64,000 nt of DNA from Schistosoma haematobium (GCF_000699445.3 NC_067202.1:7621458-7685457); one strand, 5' to 3'. Counted from the first letter of the stretch, positions 1 to 15,154 are shown. Notes: generated by a model not told the origin, from the sequence alone. A program made the numbers and translations.

Positions 1-1632
1 ATGTGAATGTATATATTGTTAAATCTTGTTTTCAGAAAATTTTCCTAATAACCTTAGGCAGAAAAACTGATAAACTTATCAATCCTGTTGTCTTGCTCTT
101 AGGACTGATTAATTCTAATTCATTTAGTTGCGACATGGACACTATTCCAGTTAACTTGACATTACACTCATAATATTACGATGTTTGGTGATTAGAGAGA
201 CAAATGATAGAACCAAAAATTTGAACGCAGACAAAAAAAACGCCATATGTCTTTGTTACGTTCGCTACCTGATTAACGCATAATACGATATATAACCAAT
301 GGTACTCGAATGTATGTAAAGTCCTGCAGTCTCAGATCAGAAGACAAAAGAAGCAGGAAAACTGATTGTTCGGTAGGAACTAAAAATGTACAGAAAATCA
401 TAGGTACTTTTAGATATTAGCGTTAGAAATAGCGTTACTATAATTCAGCCAATCGGTAAGAAAACACATTAAGCTACTTTCTAAGTGTAACGTGCAGCGT
501 TAATATTCAAGAAGACCTCGTCAGTTTTTGATTGAATAGAAACTCTTCAGTTTCCTTTATAGCTTCTAGAAGCTTCATCGTGCGTCTTAGATGCCATCCT
601 GAAAGTTATATTCATGAATTTTCAAGCAGGATTCCTTAAACCGGGATTTATCGTGCACCATTAAGAGTACCTCATTCGTTATAATTTATATATTCACTCG
701 AAAACTCTTATACAAATAAGAAAATATTAAATATGCTGAGAATTGCTTAGAACCTTACCTGAAATTTAATTGTGCATCGTAATAATAGATATAAATATTT
801 CTCTCAACCAGCAAATCAAATCTGACAGGTTGACATAATGCTACCACATTAGACTGAACTGAAAGTGGGTGTTGATCATAGGAACCATGATAACGGGAAT
901 ATAAATAAGCTGAATGTTAGTTTTTTTTCACTGTCCGAAATAATCACTCTAAGTGGTGAAAATCCAACCACAAAAACTCACCTTGCATCCGTTTATCTCA
1001 GAAGGACCTAAAATATGAACAACGCGTTTAATGTGCAAGATTTTCCAAATTACTATTTACCAAACTCCATACATTTTTGGTTTTGCGTGATAATACTTGC
1101 TATTAGAATGCACGGCCAAAATATTAATTTAATTAAAAATTACTTGTTGTACATCGCAAGTTTTGGCGGTCCCGGATATAACTTCAAATTGATCGTTTGC
1201 GGCTTGTTATCGAATGATCGATGTCAAAATATACATCCTAGCAATCCCCGTATATGATCATCGACTTAAATCGCGCTAGTGAATAACGGAATTAAAGAAG
1301 TGGAATACGAGAATGCAGTTTGGATATATATATTTTGTACCGTCGTAGATTGGCACAGACAATCAAGGAAACTGAGCAAATACGGCGTAGAAAAGAGAGA
1401 AGTGACATAAAGAGCGAGGGAGAAGGCGGATGAACCAACTCCATTTAACCAAGCGTGAATTGTTATTCATATTCAGATAGAAATAAGTTACCGACATGTG
1501 GTGAGTAATTAAGAAAATGCACACACATGCGCTCATCTAAAAATTGAAAATAAAAAAAGCAAATAAGTGACAAGGTCAAAGTGCAGTTTAAAGAGAATGA
1601 ATAGATTGGTTTGCTGAAAGCCAGAATAAACT

Positions 1633-2010
1633 ATTGCAGGGCTAGTAAATGTCACTAAGCCCTAAACAAATCATCCGGCAATTGGACCACTGAATATTGA
1701 GCTGATCAATCCCTGTCAAGATCAAGGACGACAATCGCGCATCAGTTAATCGCATGCCGTGGACTGGCTCATGAGGCGTTGGTCTTGTTTTTGCTTGCAC
1801 CATTTTTGACGAATATATTTCTGTGATAACAGCATTTGTGTTGTCCAATCTTCAAAGCATCTGTACTCTCTTGATAAGTCAATCGGGTAGTCCACGTAAG
1901 GTGCCGACCACTAAGTGTGACTTCGACGTCAGCAGGTTATTCACACCATTGCCGTCTAACTCGAAAAGGCTTCCGATCATTCCATATTGGTCATCTACGC
2001 TAGTGATCTA
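1633..2010 (-). repeat. LTR-like dispersed repeat, copy 1 (inverted)
   Basis: Read on the minus strand, this stretch aligns by eye over most of its length with 2430-2800 on the plus strand. Shared blocks include a track around 'cgaagtcacac', a block 'acagaaatatatt' and a terminal block 'agtgacattt'. The two copies are diverged, so they are old. The plus copy is followed by a primer-binding-like TGGCGCC, which is why I favour an LTR origin. A DNA transposon or SINE is not excluded. Confidence 0.5.
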
Positions 2011-2429
2011 CACTAAGTGGGTTTAACATAGCACATGATGTTATAATTTCTCCCACACAGTTGTCAACCTGATGTGATGTAATACTTTCAGTGTCTTGAA
2101 AATAAGACGTATGACCAATATAAGAACCTGTAAACCATGTAAATTCGGATGCTCTCTCAAAGCACATAGACGGTCAGACCGGTCACTCATATTTCGAAGA
2201 AAATGACAAAATCAAAACTAGTGATGGTTAAACATTGTTGAGTGTTAGAATGATGTTAAAAATCACAAACAAATAGGTTCACAAATTAGAATGAATGACC
2301 ATATCTCTATTTTCTTTTAAAGCCGAGGTGATGGCGGTGAATAAATAATATTCTAACTACACAATTAAATATTTTGTGCTGTGTTTAAACCAATCATAAT
2401 AATTTAATACAACTTCATATAGCGTACTG

Positions 2430-2875
2430 TATGTCAACAACGTAGATGATCTGTGTCGGATGATGGAGGCCCATTCGAGTTTGAAGAAAAGCTGACTTCG
2501 AAGTCACACCTCGCTGCCAGCATCTCACGTGGATTACTGTTTCGTCGTATCAAGGTGCTATGGATCGTATAACACAAACCACGTTATGACAGAAATATAT
2601 TATTGAAAGTAGATACAATGAAGAGATTGAGATTACTACTATAAGAGCCAGTTCATGGCGTGCGATTTATTGATACGCGTTGGTTGTCCTTGAACTTGGC
2701 GAGGATCAGTGAACTGTTCAATATTCAATTACTCGACTTCCGGGTGATTTAGCTAGGGCCTAGTGACATTTCACTGGCTCTACAGTACTCTGATTTTGTG
2801 TTCTTGACTGTTTCTTGTCAGTTCTAAACTCATTAGAGACATTAGTATTTCGTTAGCTTATTTTATATTCACATC
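2430..2875 (+). repeat. LTR-like dispersed repeat, copy 2, with PBS-like motif
   Basis: Plus-strand partner of the repeat at 1633-2010. After the shared part the sequence runs on to end in ACA-TC and then TGGCGCC at 2876-2882, which resembles the end of an LTR followed by a tRNA primer-binding site. No gag or pol reading frame follows, so at most this is a solo LTR with a short leader. The family is not recognised. Confidence 0.4.
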
Positions 2876-5198
2876 TGGCGCCACAGTACAAACGGACACA
2901 AAGAAATACTTTGTAAACGCGTCACTGTGGAAACTGGGATATTTTATAGGGTGTTCTGATGCTTAGTGATAGTCACGTATTCTCAAGGAAGATAGCATCT
3001 CAAGTCGTTTTATTTGCGTTATTGGTAAGTAAGCTTATAGTTCATGAAAGAAAGTTGTATATCCTGACAAACTTTTTCACCCTTCGTTCAACTTACTTTG
3101 GAAGCTACTAATAGATCATTGTGAGCTAACCTTATTCTTAACACGTAAGAGAGCACAGTTACACAAAATGTTTCGTGCTTTGAGTCAATTGGTTTCAGTT
3201 CGTAAACAGTTTTTGTCTTCATTCATATTTTTTATTATGACTAATTATTGACTGTAAAATCGTTGCTTAAATAAAATTTTACCGTTGTCCTCCCGTTCCA
3301 GTTTTGAGCTCTCATTGCATGACACATCGATCACCGCTCACAAGATTACTGCAAAACACATGTGTGTAATGATTAAATAAATTGAAAGGCAAATCTTTTC
3401 GTTTAGCCACTTGAGTGTTAAGTTTCTCAAGGTCAAAAGCACGAAACTAAAGTATGTGGGGTGTTTGAAGAGCGACGTTGCTGGCATATTTGTTATTGAG
3501 AATGTTCGTATAGTTTCCTTTTGAGACGCTGAAGTTATTGATGTATTTGATGGTCAATTAATTCTTTATTTCTATGTTACTACTATAGTACCAAGATGAC
3601 ATTAGCTGCGTTATGTTTGCTCGAAATATTATTTATAGTTTTACGCAACGCTTAATATACTTATATATTATTCCTTTGTTAGTGTCATATTTATTTTCAA
3701 CATTCTTAATGTTCTTTCGGGTAATTCCGCTCACCACGTGTCTTTATTTATTCATAGTTCACTTCTCACAGTGACTTCCTAGATGGTATTAGTGAGAAAG
3801 TCATCACTTCAAATATACTTTGGATCTCTTATAGGACGGCAGTATATGACTGTTGATAGCGAGAGTTTTGAGTAAATTATATGCAATAGAACATAGAGCC
3901 AACCGTAGCTTTGTTTGGAAGCTCTCTCGGTCTATGCAGAATTATCCTTGTACTTCTTAATTTACTTCGAAGTAACTGGCTGTAAAGTATGAGCGTGGTT
4001 AGTAAAACGAATATAAGTCGACAAAGGGCATATACGCTATCGGTTAGATAAAAGCTTATAATTATTCGATACAGTATTTACAACATTCAGTCGCAACGTA
4101 TAGTTTGGTACAAATACACATCAGCCCATATTTACAGGTACGACGAACTCTCAAAAGTCGATACAGTACATTACCGACCAGTTTTTGTTCACATATTGTT
4201 TAGTTTAAAAGAGATTAATAGGTGTTTGTGTTTCAGGGTTATCACTGATGCCTGAGCTGACGATTCCCACCTCTTTACATTACTCGTAATCATAACATAA
4301 CTTCTCACTTTGTATAAGTTTCTGTCTTTTTTAATCATAGTTTGTTAGGCTGAGGTTAAAGTGTTCAGACAACATAGTGGCTAGAATAACCTAATTGTAG
4401 GTTGTAATACACATAAATAAGGTAGACTGGGAAGCTGTGAGTATAAAATACAAAACTAGTCGGCTAGCAATTCCACCATATTCTTTTACATTGAGTTTAT
4501 GTGTTTCTACATTTTACAGATTATTTTAAGGCTTCTAAATCTTGTACAAAAACGTATAAACGTAGTTTAAATTGTGGCAAGAACATTGTTGCGTGCTGTC
4601 ATAGGTCAGCAGTTAAATTTCACCATGTTAAATCGTTAGTTTGCGGTCTTGAATTTTACTCTACCTTAATAACTGCGTAGTACTACCAACTCATAATGTT
4701 TAAATCAAAATACCAGACTGGCCTTGGTTTCTGAGTTTCAGTAGATAAAATTAATGGCTACATTTCAATGAATTTTTCATCAATAACTATATCCATATAA
4801 TTATTTTTTAAATCACAATCCAAATGAGTCAGCTTTTGTACTCTTGATTGCGTTTTCCTGTCACATAGTGTACCCTAACAACCTAGTTAAGATTTCTTCG
4901 ATTCTCCATGCATAAAACGTCATAGTTAACAACTTTACAAGATGTTTCTTTCTAGTTGCTTTATTTTTTTACGCGATACTTGTAACGCACTCAGGTAATT
5001 ACAATAAATAAAATACTCCAAAAATACTTGGCCATCTTTATCATACACATGTCCAGATTTTTGTGATAATTTCTTTATTCTTTTAATTGCATGCATTTTG
5101 CAGCTTTGTTGCCATTTTATTTCTTTTTGCTCTATGTTTTGATTGAATTGTAAAGCCATCAAATATTTCTGTAATCAAATGTAAATTGGCATACTGTT

Positions 5199-5301
5199 AT
5201 GGCTTCTTATGCGACAGAAATGCACGCTTCTTCTGGTTGTGAAGTCTCACACAACAAACAGTCTCAAAATTCATCTGATTCTTATGGGAACAAAAAAACC
5301 T
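5199..5301 (+). CDS. YTHDF: YTH gene, coding exon 1 (start codon)
   Basis: ATG at 5199 opens 34 codons and one extra base before the donor GTGAGT at 5302. The split codon T|CA is completed by exon 2, giving Ser35. An in-frame TAA lies about 27 bases upstream, supporting this ATG as the start. Residues 1-34 begin '[14 protein letters not shown]' and are Ser/Asn/Gln-rich. The exon is too short to stand out on its own; the phase match with exon 2 is the main support. Confidence 0.75.
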
Positions 5302-8300
5302 GTGAGTTCTTTTCACGATGTAGCAACGGTAGCTTCATAACTTTTTAAAAGTTTATTGGTGGGTTATTAGTTTAGTAATGACACTGTATTCGTCGAACTA
5401 GTGGCTTTGGTATGAACAAGACCATGTTAACTGCCGGCGAGTTTATTGAATAGTTGATACTACAATGACAAACTAATTCGAAACCTGTGTAATCGACGTT
5501 TTATTTTACAGAGTCCTACTCAGCAGTAAATACAATCCTATTGGCCTTATGATTTTTTATAGGGGATCTTATTGTTATCTTTAACAATTCTAATTGATAG
5601 CTTTTACCAAACACATGTACATCAAGGTAGTGGTGGTCGAAATGCCTTTGGTTCGATATTTGTTTTGGTTCGACAAGTTTACTTCGAATATTTGCAAGTT
5701 ATATAATCGTCTTGTGAAGTTCTATAACATGATCCTCCAAAATAAAAAAAAGTAATAATGTTCACAATTACGAACTAACTCTTATCTTTCCACGGTGAAA
5801 TATCTGTTCCTATTGGGCTGGTAGAATCATGTATATTAAGTCAGTTATAAAAAAATGGACAGTAGGTAGCAGGAAAATCCAGGATATATGTTTTGCCCCA
5901 TTAGAGACTGGTCATCTGGATGTGCTTGCATCCCACAGTTGATATTCGCTTCCGGACTCGAACAAAGCGCCGTCCACCTGAAACGCTATCGCGCTATCCA
6001 CTTAGCTATTTACTTGCATAATAGGATGAGTGACCGATTGCAGTCTTAATTATTAGTGGAAAGATTCAAAAACAACCAATATAAATGAATATTAAGTCGA
6101 TGTTCATAAATGTCCTTTCTTGTATATTTGTTAATGCTGTTTCAATCTTTGTTATTTTCTAGCATCTACACATTCCACCAATAATTATAAAAGTTCATTC
6201 GAAAGAACTAATCATCCACCAATATCTCAGTCAGTTCCATCTTGTTCAGACATGAATCCTGTAACAAGCCAGCTTCAACAGCAACATTCACAGTACCGTT
6301 ATTCAGATCCGTATAGTTTCCTACGTCAGCCAGAGTCTAATCCACGGACGCTTCCTAATTCTGATACTATGAATTGTATCCCCTCAATTTATACAAGCCC
6401 AGAATATAATTTAAACAGTCCAGACTTATGCACACAGACCAGTCATTTACAGTCTTATTTACATCGTATATCTTGTTGCTTGCCTCAATGTCCACAATGT
6501 CTTTCTTACAGTCTTTTCGCTCAATCTTATAATTTTCCAAACAATGGAACGGCTCTACAACCACCTTTAGTATTGTCTCCAACTATGTTGAATAATTACT
6601 CAACTTCAGCACTGTGTTGTCCATCAGCTTCTCAAATACCATATTATTTTTGGTACAACCAGGATCCTGAATTTCAGAAACAATATTATCAAACTCAATT
6701 AGCTATGTCTAAGTTGAATCTGGACCATTCGTCTCCAAATACATGTATGATGGTACAATCGGGACCAGATCCTATGCATGGGTCTTTGCCAAATCAAGCA
6801 CATCAAGCTGAGGCAAATTATTCTACAAACCCAAATACTTTTGCTTCAGTAAGTGTATTGAATAACATCATATTCGCAAACGTATATTTCAGTGTGTTCG
6901 GGTTTAACAGGTTGACTCAGCTGAATTTGAAACACTGTGATCCTTTTTTAGTGTTAGGTACATTAGTTGTTTAATAATTAAAAATAACAACTTTTCGATA
7001 CATTCAGAAAGAGATGGTATAATCACGTTCGTTATAGTATTTTAAAATAAAGTGGAAATTCATATTTAAATTCTTGATTTCAATGTGAAGTCTTATGCGT
7101 TGCGTTTGTGGTTTTACCTCAATTCAACTTGATTGATTAATGGTATGATGGGCATAAAGAAACACTGGTTACTTTGTTGCCTTTATTCATAGCCTTGATT
7201 AAACACATTTTTAGCTACTAAACAACTCAATGATACTACCCTAATTGAATATTCTCCATCAAAATAGCGACTTCACGTCAGAACTAGAACAGAAACGCTT
7301 CATTGATATAGTGGTGAAATATCTAGTGTGTTCATCAATCCACATCCGAACAGGAAATCATACATACTTTCATGTATCGTAATCAGAAGATGGGGCTACA
7401 GAGAAAATAACGATAAAAAAGTCAGCTCACATTAAGGTCGCTGTTTAGCTCGTGATATTAGTCAGTATACTCATGAAGTGGGAACATTTGTACTGAATCG
7501 GTACTGAAGTTTCAGGTTCGAATACTGTTTTTAGTAATACCAAAATAGGATGCTTGTGTGAAACAAAAGTGTTGTGGATGTATTCCGATAGCATCCTTCA
7601 ATAACAAATCTTCTACCAACCCGATCTTCCCACTAGCACTGATTGGTTGAAAGTAGACCAATCAGTGTTATTCTGGCTTTAATATGTATTAGGTAAATCT
7701 CTTACTAAGATGACTAGAATTCATATTTATTTTTTTTTTAATTATTATTATCAGCTTTATTCAATATTATATTTTTTGGTACAACATAGAATTCTCAGCG
7801 TAAAGTATTTCAACAAGTTTCCGTTTCTTTCTTCTTCGTCGGTCCTGGCGAAAAATATTGAGTGATCGCCAGTTAGATGTTAGCAGTTCACTAAATGAAC
7901 ATCTGAATAATGTGCATTCTTTCCGTTGTATATTGCCAGCAACCACATCGTCTCTTATTGAGTTTTTTGTAACTTTGACAACGAAAGGTTGTACACTTTT
8001 CAGAAACGCAGCAGAATAGGTTATGCGATTAATAAACATAATGATATATTAAAACAAACAAAAATAGATAACTTGTTGAAATATCTAGATGGCAGGAACA
8101 GGTAGCCCAGATGATCAAGCAGGCAGGATGTAATAGAGTAAACATATGCTATTCTTTGAGGATTTGGCTAAACCAAAATACTACACGTCGATAATTCTAC
8201 ACTAAAATCACGCTTAGCTGTAAGCAACGCATATAAATTACCATGATTCATAGGTGAGCCGACACAATTTCGAAAGACTAAACTACTAGACAACAGACCG

Positions 8301-11300
8301 AATATATTGTGAAATTTGAGATTTAATGTATGTACCATGATATCTAAGCAAGGTAGCATTACTGAGTTGTCTACCACATAACTTATGACTAATCAAGGAT
8401 AGAAATAAATTTCGAAATTCCAGCCAAGACCCGTTTACTTTTGACCATCGTTATTAAACTACTGATGCCCAACAATCTGAGCAGATTCAGGTACTCATTT
8501 TTAGGCTACACGTTTTATTTGGGCGTTAGCGACAGTGTTTCAGGTTCCTTTAACTGAATCAGATGGAGAATAGCTAGAATCTGAGTCTGGGTGATTAAAA
8601 GTTTAGTACTTAATTCATCAAATTATAACTACTTCATATCGAGATTGAAATGATCGTTGGATTTGTTTCTTAAAACAATAGAGTTGGATAAATGCTTATT
8701 TGTACGACTTGCGATCTTTATCTAACTAAATATGTTTTATTATATAACACAAGCAGAATGGTCAATTGGATATGGTTATAATCAGCTTAAACCAATGGTA
8801 TAATGGTTTTGGGCTTTAAAACTTCTGTCAATTGAACTAGATTTAAACACTTAATCTACCCCCTGTTTTACTGTGGTCGTTTACTAAGCCAGTCATTCTT
8901 GCCTAGAACCTGCCACATATGTACATCGGTTCAAGTTGTTACACCACATTAATACAGCTTGATGAAACTATCAAGACAAACTCCAGAGTAGTAGAAATAG
9001 TGACAATATTAGAAGTAATATCAGTAGACAATATTTGAGGTGGATGGTAGTTCAATGAACATTTCTTAACCGTCTTATTCAATGGACATTCACTGTATTT
9101 TCAATCAATTTTCCATTTTCACCTTAGTATTCTATCTTTAACCTCAGCGTCGCTCCAGTGATCTCAACATACTCGAGCTATTCTTCGAAATTACTTATAA
9201 ACAGATACTAGTAACTTACGAATATCTTCTACGAGTTGTCTATTAATTTACTATCTCCCTAAAAATGGACAAAAATCACGTCATGATGTACAATTCTGTA
9301 CAATGTTATCAAATAATGATTTAAATTAAACTTTAAATAATCCAGTCGAATTGAGTGAATATATTAACACAATATTCATTAAATTGACTTCGCAATGACT
9401 GTTCATTTACGTTTATCCAATTTTTAATAACTTCAAATACTTTGAAATATTTTTAAAATTTACATGAAAATTTTGTTATTTTTAACAATTTAATTTAATT
9501 TCGAAGGTATCCTTATCGGAAAATCCTAATACAATTGTTCATCCGCCTAGTTTAATTATGCCTATGCCTCGGTCTGTCGCTATTGCTACTTCTCCTACTA
9601 CTACTACCATGAATAATAGTAATGTATCGTCTAAAACAAATGATCCATCTCTAATCAACCAGTTCGATTATTCCAATGCTTCATCTTATGCAAGTAGTAA
9701 CAGTACACCATTAAATAATCAATTGAATGGGTATACAACACTTCCTATGGATGGTGTCTACGATCCAACTAACAGTGCATGGTATCCTGGATATTGGAAT
9801 TCGAATAATCTATGGGTATCAACGGCAACTGGTCAAGGTGGTTATTTAACAACACCATTCAATAATAACAGATTATCTTTACCAATTTCTTCATTTTCAC
9901 CCAACCCACAGTCGTTCAACACAGATGAATATGCAGTTCTACATCAACAATATGTAAATACGATAAATAATGATTTCACTGGTGTTATCAATACTGGTAA
10001 TAATCATCATCGCCATCATCATTCAACAGATTTAATAACAAATTATAATCAGTCAAGAGATAGGACGGTTGTTGTTAGTCAACAGTCACAACAAACACTT
10101 TTAGCTAATAGTAATAATAACAACACTACTTCATCTATGCCATCGCTATCATCATCTCCGTCGATAATGCTCAATGCAGCATCTTTATCATCAACACCAG
10201 TCAGTAAATTATTATCATCATCATCGTCATCATCATCAAACCAAAAGGAATATCACACATTATCGTATTACACTAATCCGAAATCAAATGATTCGTTAAC
10301 AAATTTACAAAATATTCAATATTGTTCTTATCCTCTACCGTTTTATAACACGAATAACGTTGTCAATATGATAAATAGTAGTTATAATAACAATCATACT
10401 ACTGCATCTGTTATCACTCATAATAATACTAATAGTAATATTAACAGTAGTAATAATAATAGCAGCAATAACAGTAATAATATGCGTTTAATTTTAACAA
10501 TATTAGCCAATTCACGAGCAAATACTACCGCTATCGCTACTCCAAACATTGTCCATAGTCCTTATCGTTATAGTCCAGATCGAAATAGTTTATTATGTAA
10601 TCGTCAAAAGCTATTATCTGTCAATCCCATTTCGTGTAATACAAACACTACTCGATCTATGTGTAAAGCGTTTTCACAATCCGAGTTGGCACGTTTAAAC
10701 TTGAAGTAAGTAGTTATGTTTGATTTACTATATATACATTACTTCCTTACTTACACCTATTACCCCTCATGTAGCAGCATGGGCTGCCCACCAGGATTCT
10801 TCATCGAACTCTGTTCTGGACAATCATTTCCAGTTACTATTCATTCTTTTGATGTCTGCTTCCAATTTCCGATGCATTGTATTCCTTGATCTTTCTCCCT
10901 TAATTTTCCCTTCAGGATTCCATATTAAGGCTTTTCTCGTGATGCAGTCTGATGATTTCCACAGTGTATGCCCTATCTACCACTCCCATCGTTTTTCCTT
11001 AATTTCCTCTTCAGATGGAAGTTGGTTTGTTTTCTCCCACAGTAGGCTGTTGCTGATTGGTATCCGGCCAACGGACATTCAGTATCTTGTGTAGACAGTT
11101 GTTTATAAATAATTGTATCTTCCTCATGATGTTGAGGTAGTTCTCGAAGTTTTGGCTCCATACAGTAGAACTGTCTCGACGTTCGTATTGAAGATTCAAA
11201 CTTTTATATTGGTTGACGGTTGTTCTGAGTTCCTTATGTTCTTTAATTATATGTATAATACAAGATCCTATAGGTGACCGTGAATTTGTAGCAGATTCAC

Positions 11301-14300
11301 CTTTGAATGCCCAGTATGTGTCATTTTTCCGTTCATTTAGTAACTAAATGTTGGATACAAGGGAATAATTTCCAGTCAGGATTTCACTTCAAGATGTAGC
11401 TCCTCCTTGATTTACTGTTTTTTCACCTAGCAAGTTGGAATGAGCTACAGTGTCATGTTCATAGAAAACATATGAAGATAACTTAAGATGACTGAAATGA
11501 AATCCTCAGTTAAAATTATGCTCTTCTGTGCTTCACTGACCGACTAAATGAATGCGGAAAAATGTTCAAAAGTGCTAGATATTAAACCTTTATAGAACAT
11601 TGGAAAATGGATGGTTATCCTCACACCATCATATAGATAAGTAATATAATTATAATAAAATAGAGCTTACTGTGCTTTGCGTTTAAATCCGTCAAATTCC
11701 AGCCACTGGGTATCATGTCCGAACCTAACTGCATTTACTTCGGTTTAGCGAACGTAGGTATGATCATCAGTCATCACACCCAGGTTCAAGTACATAGACA
11801 TACATACATAGAATCGTTATGTACTAATTGAGGTAACTATTGTCTCATTTCTGATACTTTTTTCCAACTCTTCAGTATAAACATTGATTATCTTTCACCG
11901 AGTGTATTGTTCGTTCAGATTTCTCCAATCAATAACTACATAATTTAGGTAATGTTAGGAAAATAAGCTAAAGCTGTATCAGTCAGCGTATGACCTGCCA
12001 TGATATATATTTATATATGTCGGTCCTAGTGATCGTATTTCATATCATCACAGCGAAAGAGAACGCCCACACTATGAGATACAGCTACAATCCAAATCTT
12101 AATATAAGAAATACTATGATAAAAATATCTTAGAAGAAAAAAGAGTTAGTAATTACACTTGACTTAATATTTAGTCAAGAACAAGGGCTGGCAAAGAGCC
12201 TATGCAATGATCGTGAGCAGTGGTGCGTAGCGAAAGCACGAGAAATAGAAAAGGTATCGGCTATAGGTAACAATAGACAACTGTTTAGAAAATCAAGAAA
12301 GATTTATTAAAAATCTGGGGTTTTTCGGAAAAATACAGAACTATTATTAACTCTCAATGTAGGACATTGGACTGATGAGCATAACATTAAGTAATAGTGA
12401 ATCTTCATTAACTGAGTTGGTTGGAAAAATGTTTTACATATGCCCATCCACCGTTTACCTTGACGGATGGTGTTGGCTGATGTATGACTAGGTTGAAGGA
12501 AATCTAAGAATGGACAAACTGAGATGTTCCACCAATCTATGAAGTTATTGGCATGTAGACTGAACAATGTGGGCAGACACAGACTACCTAGTCCAGTCTC
12601 GCAAAACTTTCGTAACCAACAGTGTAAAATTATATAGTTCATTCATCTAAATAATTTGAATATATTAATACCACTGCTATAAATTATTTCGTTGATACTG
12701 CCATGATATAGTTTTATCGGTGAAATTTCAACCGTTTGACTGAAATTTTGAAACACATTCCCCTTATTTCAATAGATCAAAGCCACAAATACATATATTT
12801 GTATTAGGCCACTGTGTTGCATTTAATCTATTCGCTTAGTTTGACCAATATATAGTAGATTTTTGATTATATCATGTCCCATTTTCTGTTAGAGAACAAG
12901 GTAGACTTCTTATAACATAAATTAATCGTCAACTGTAGACTAATGTGTGATTTTTGCTTGTTTTGTAATATCAGGATGGCTTGTTTTTGAAATATAATGG
13001 ACAAGTTATAAATTGACTGACTTACAAAGTAAATTTTCTCCAATCGCTAATGACATATAATCATGTTAATCTTGATGTTTAATATTTTGTAATATAAACA
13101 TGTTGTTTAGTTGGAGGTAAACATGAGTTCGACTGAACAGCTAGCTACCTTGGCTTGTGGCATACTAGTTTAGTCAGGTGCTTATGTCAATGATTCGTTT
13201 TCGCGAACATCCGTCACTTGGCCACTTTGTATTGGTACATATTATCTATCGATTGGCATTGGGTTTTTTTATTTCAACAATTATAATCCTCAATCACTAA
13301 TGAAATCCAATTTCATAACTGTTTTCACTTATGATTATGATGTTTTCTTGTTTACTGTACATATGTAACATGTCCAACATTTAATTCGTGTGCTGTTGAA
13401 TAGTACACTAAAGTGTATAGAAATCAGTCGTTAACTTAAATATCATCTCAAAATTTATTCTTTATTTATCTATTATTTTAACATATAGATATTGGTACAA
13501 GGAGGCACGAAATACATATGCGCCACACAAATCTCATTCGATATGTGTGAGGACTGTGATACTGCCCGGTTGCCCAAACCGAAGCAGGTGGATTTCTAAG
13601 GGGGCCACACCCGAGGCCTTCGACCTGAAGGTCTGATCCACAAGGCGGTGGAGCATCGTAAGGAGATGCAGTCCCATGGTAGCCGGTGACCAACGATCGG
13701 TTCGTACGCCATTTGTTCCTTCACGATCCTGGAGCCCTTGCGCACCATTGGTTTGGAATGAGGGTTTTCCAACTCCCCTGGGTGGACTCTCCATGTCCAC
13801 CAACCCGGTTAAAGCGCCGGGCGTTCGCTTTTCGTCCTCTCGATTTCGTAAACAACACCCATAGTGCGAGAAGGCGATGAGTAGGACTTCCCTAGCAGAG
13901 GCTATGTACGCGTAGCCATGTGGAAGCATTTCGAAAGGTATAGTGGACTCTCTCCACTCGCGACCGTACCAGGGCATTTGGGGGCCTTACAGATTACGTC
14001 AACTTCCACAACACCCTTTAACCAAATGTTTTTTTCGTGAATCTTGAAGTTTCCAGCGCCATCTGAAAATAAACAATACGCATGTATAATCGTTTGGTAT
14101 TTGGTATTGTGTAAACAAACTGACTGATAGTGATAATAATAAACAGAAAAATCAATGTTTCATTCATCCTGTTTCTTTTATAAGGCAAAATCATATTATC
14201 AGTGTGTTTGTTTAGATCTCGACATTGTTATACACACATTCTCGCTTTATTCTTGTTCGAAATTTGTTTTTTCTTCCCCTTATCGACCAGTTGAGGTTGG

Positions 14301-14789
14301 AAACATGCTGTTAGATGGACAAATCACGTATATATATGTAAAATAATTCTACTCATTTATTAATCGTAATTATCTGACTGAAAAACTTGGATAATAAATA
14401 ATCGCTTCAAATTTTCTCACGCTTTAACAGAAGTAGTTTAATGTTACTAAAGTAAAATGTGCAATAAATATGTTCATAGTACAGTCCGTGTACGTTGTCA
14501 TTATGTTGACTGTACTTGCATGTGACATCAGTAAGTTGTTTCTTTCAGACAATAATCATCTATAGGGATGTTGTCTTCCAATAACATAAGGAGCAGGCTT
14601 GGAAAGGTTAGCTCTAGAAATAGTACATGTCTAGTACCACAGATTTGGTAAAAATAAAAAGTGTTCATGTGATCCGATCAAATTAACTCTAACCTGAGCA
14701 TTTTCATTTGGATTGGACCACATACTTATTGATTACTACTGATTAATATGGAGTTTTCGATTTTGGAATGTTACAACCACAATAAAATC

Positions 14790-14829
<40 letters not shown>

Positions 14830-15119
14830 TATTCGTTATAATTTAGCTCTTTGGATTGTTAGTTATAGTCTTGGAGAATTGTAGTTGCTTGTTTCAAAGT
14901 TTGCAATTATGCAACCAGACTTTATTGATGTGTGTATGATTTCTTGTGCAAGTCAAATGATTATATATATATATATAATCGATTTTCCATACTGCATCAT
15001 ACCTTTCCGCTGGTTCACAATAATAAGTATTTGTGTGTGTGTGTGGCGATGATTTGTTGTTGTGAGTGTGTGTTTAAACACTTGCTTTTGTATGCATATT
15101 TATACATTTTGTAGACCTT

Positions 15120-15154
<35 letters not shown>

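Larger units (their letters stand above)
1..5198. other. 5' flank of the YTH gene, no convincing coding region
   Basis: Only short chance open frames occur here and none resembles a known protein. The region is AT-rich and carries two inverted LTR-like repeats, listed separately. It must contain the promoter and any 5' untranslated exons of the YTH gene, but I cannot place a transcription start. A pyrimidine-rich stretch ending in AG near 5100 could serve as a splice or trans-splice acceptor for the first coding exon; this is a guess. Confidence 0.5.

Noticed and set aside
6849..6974. Open-frame extension past YTH exon 2
   Set aside because: A good GTAAGT donor at 6849 keeps phase with exon 3 and the extension is unlike the family.
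7767..8039. 90-codon minus-strand open frame in YTH intron 2
   Set aside because: The basic '[10 protein letters not shown]' stretch drew attention, but nothing else supports coding.
12307..12642. 111-codon minus-strand open frame in YTH intron 3
   Set aside because: It has a flavour of LINE 3' sequence but no conserved block that I could align with the other LINE tails here.
13534..13977. 147-codon minus-strand open frame in the retroposon at 13460
   Set aside because: The equivalent part of the other three copies is read in other frames or is broken, and no domain is visible, so the frame is likely chance in a less AT-rich repeat.
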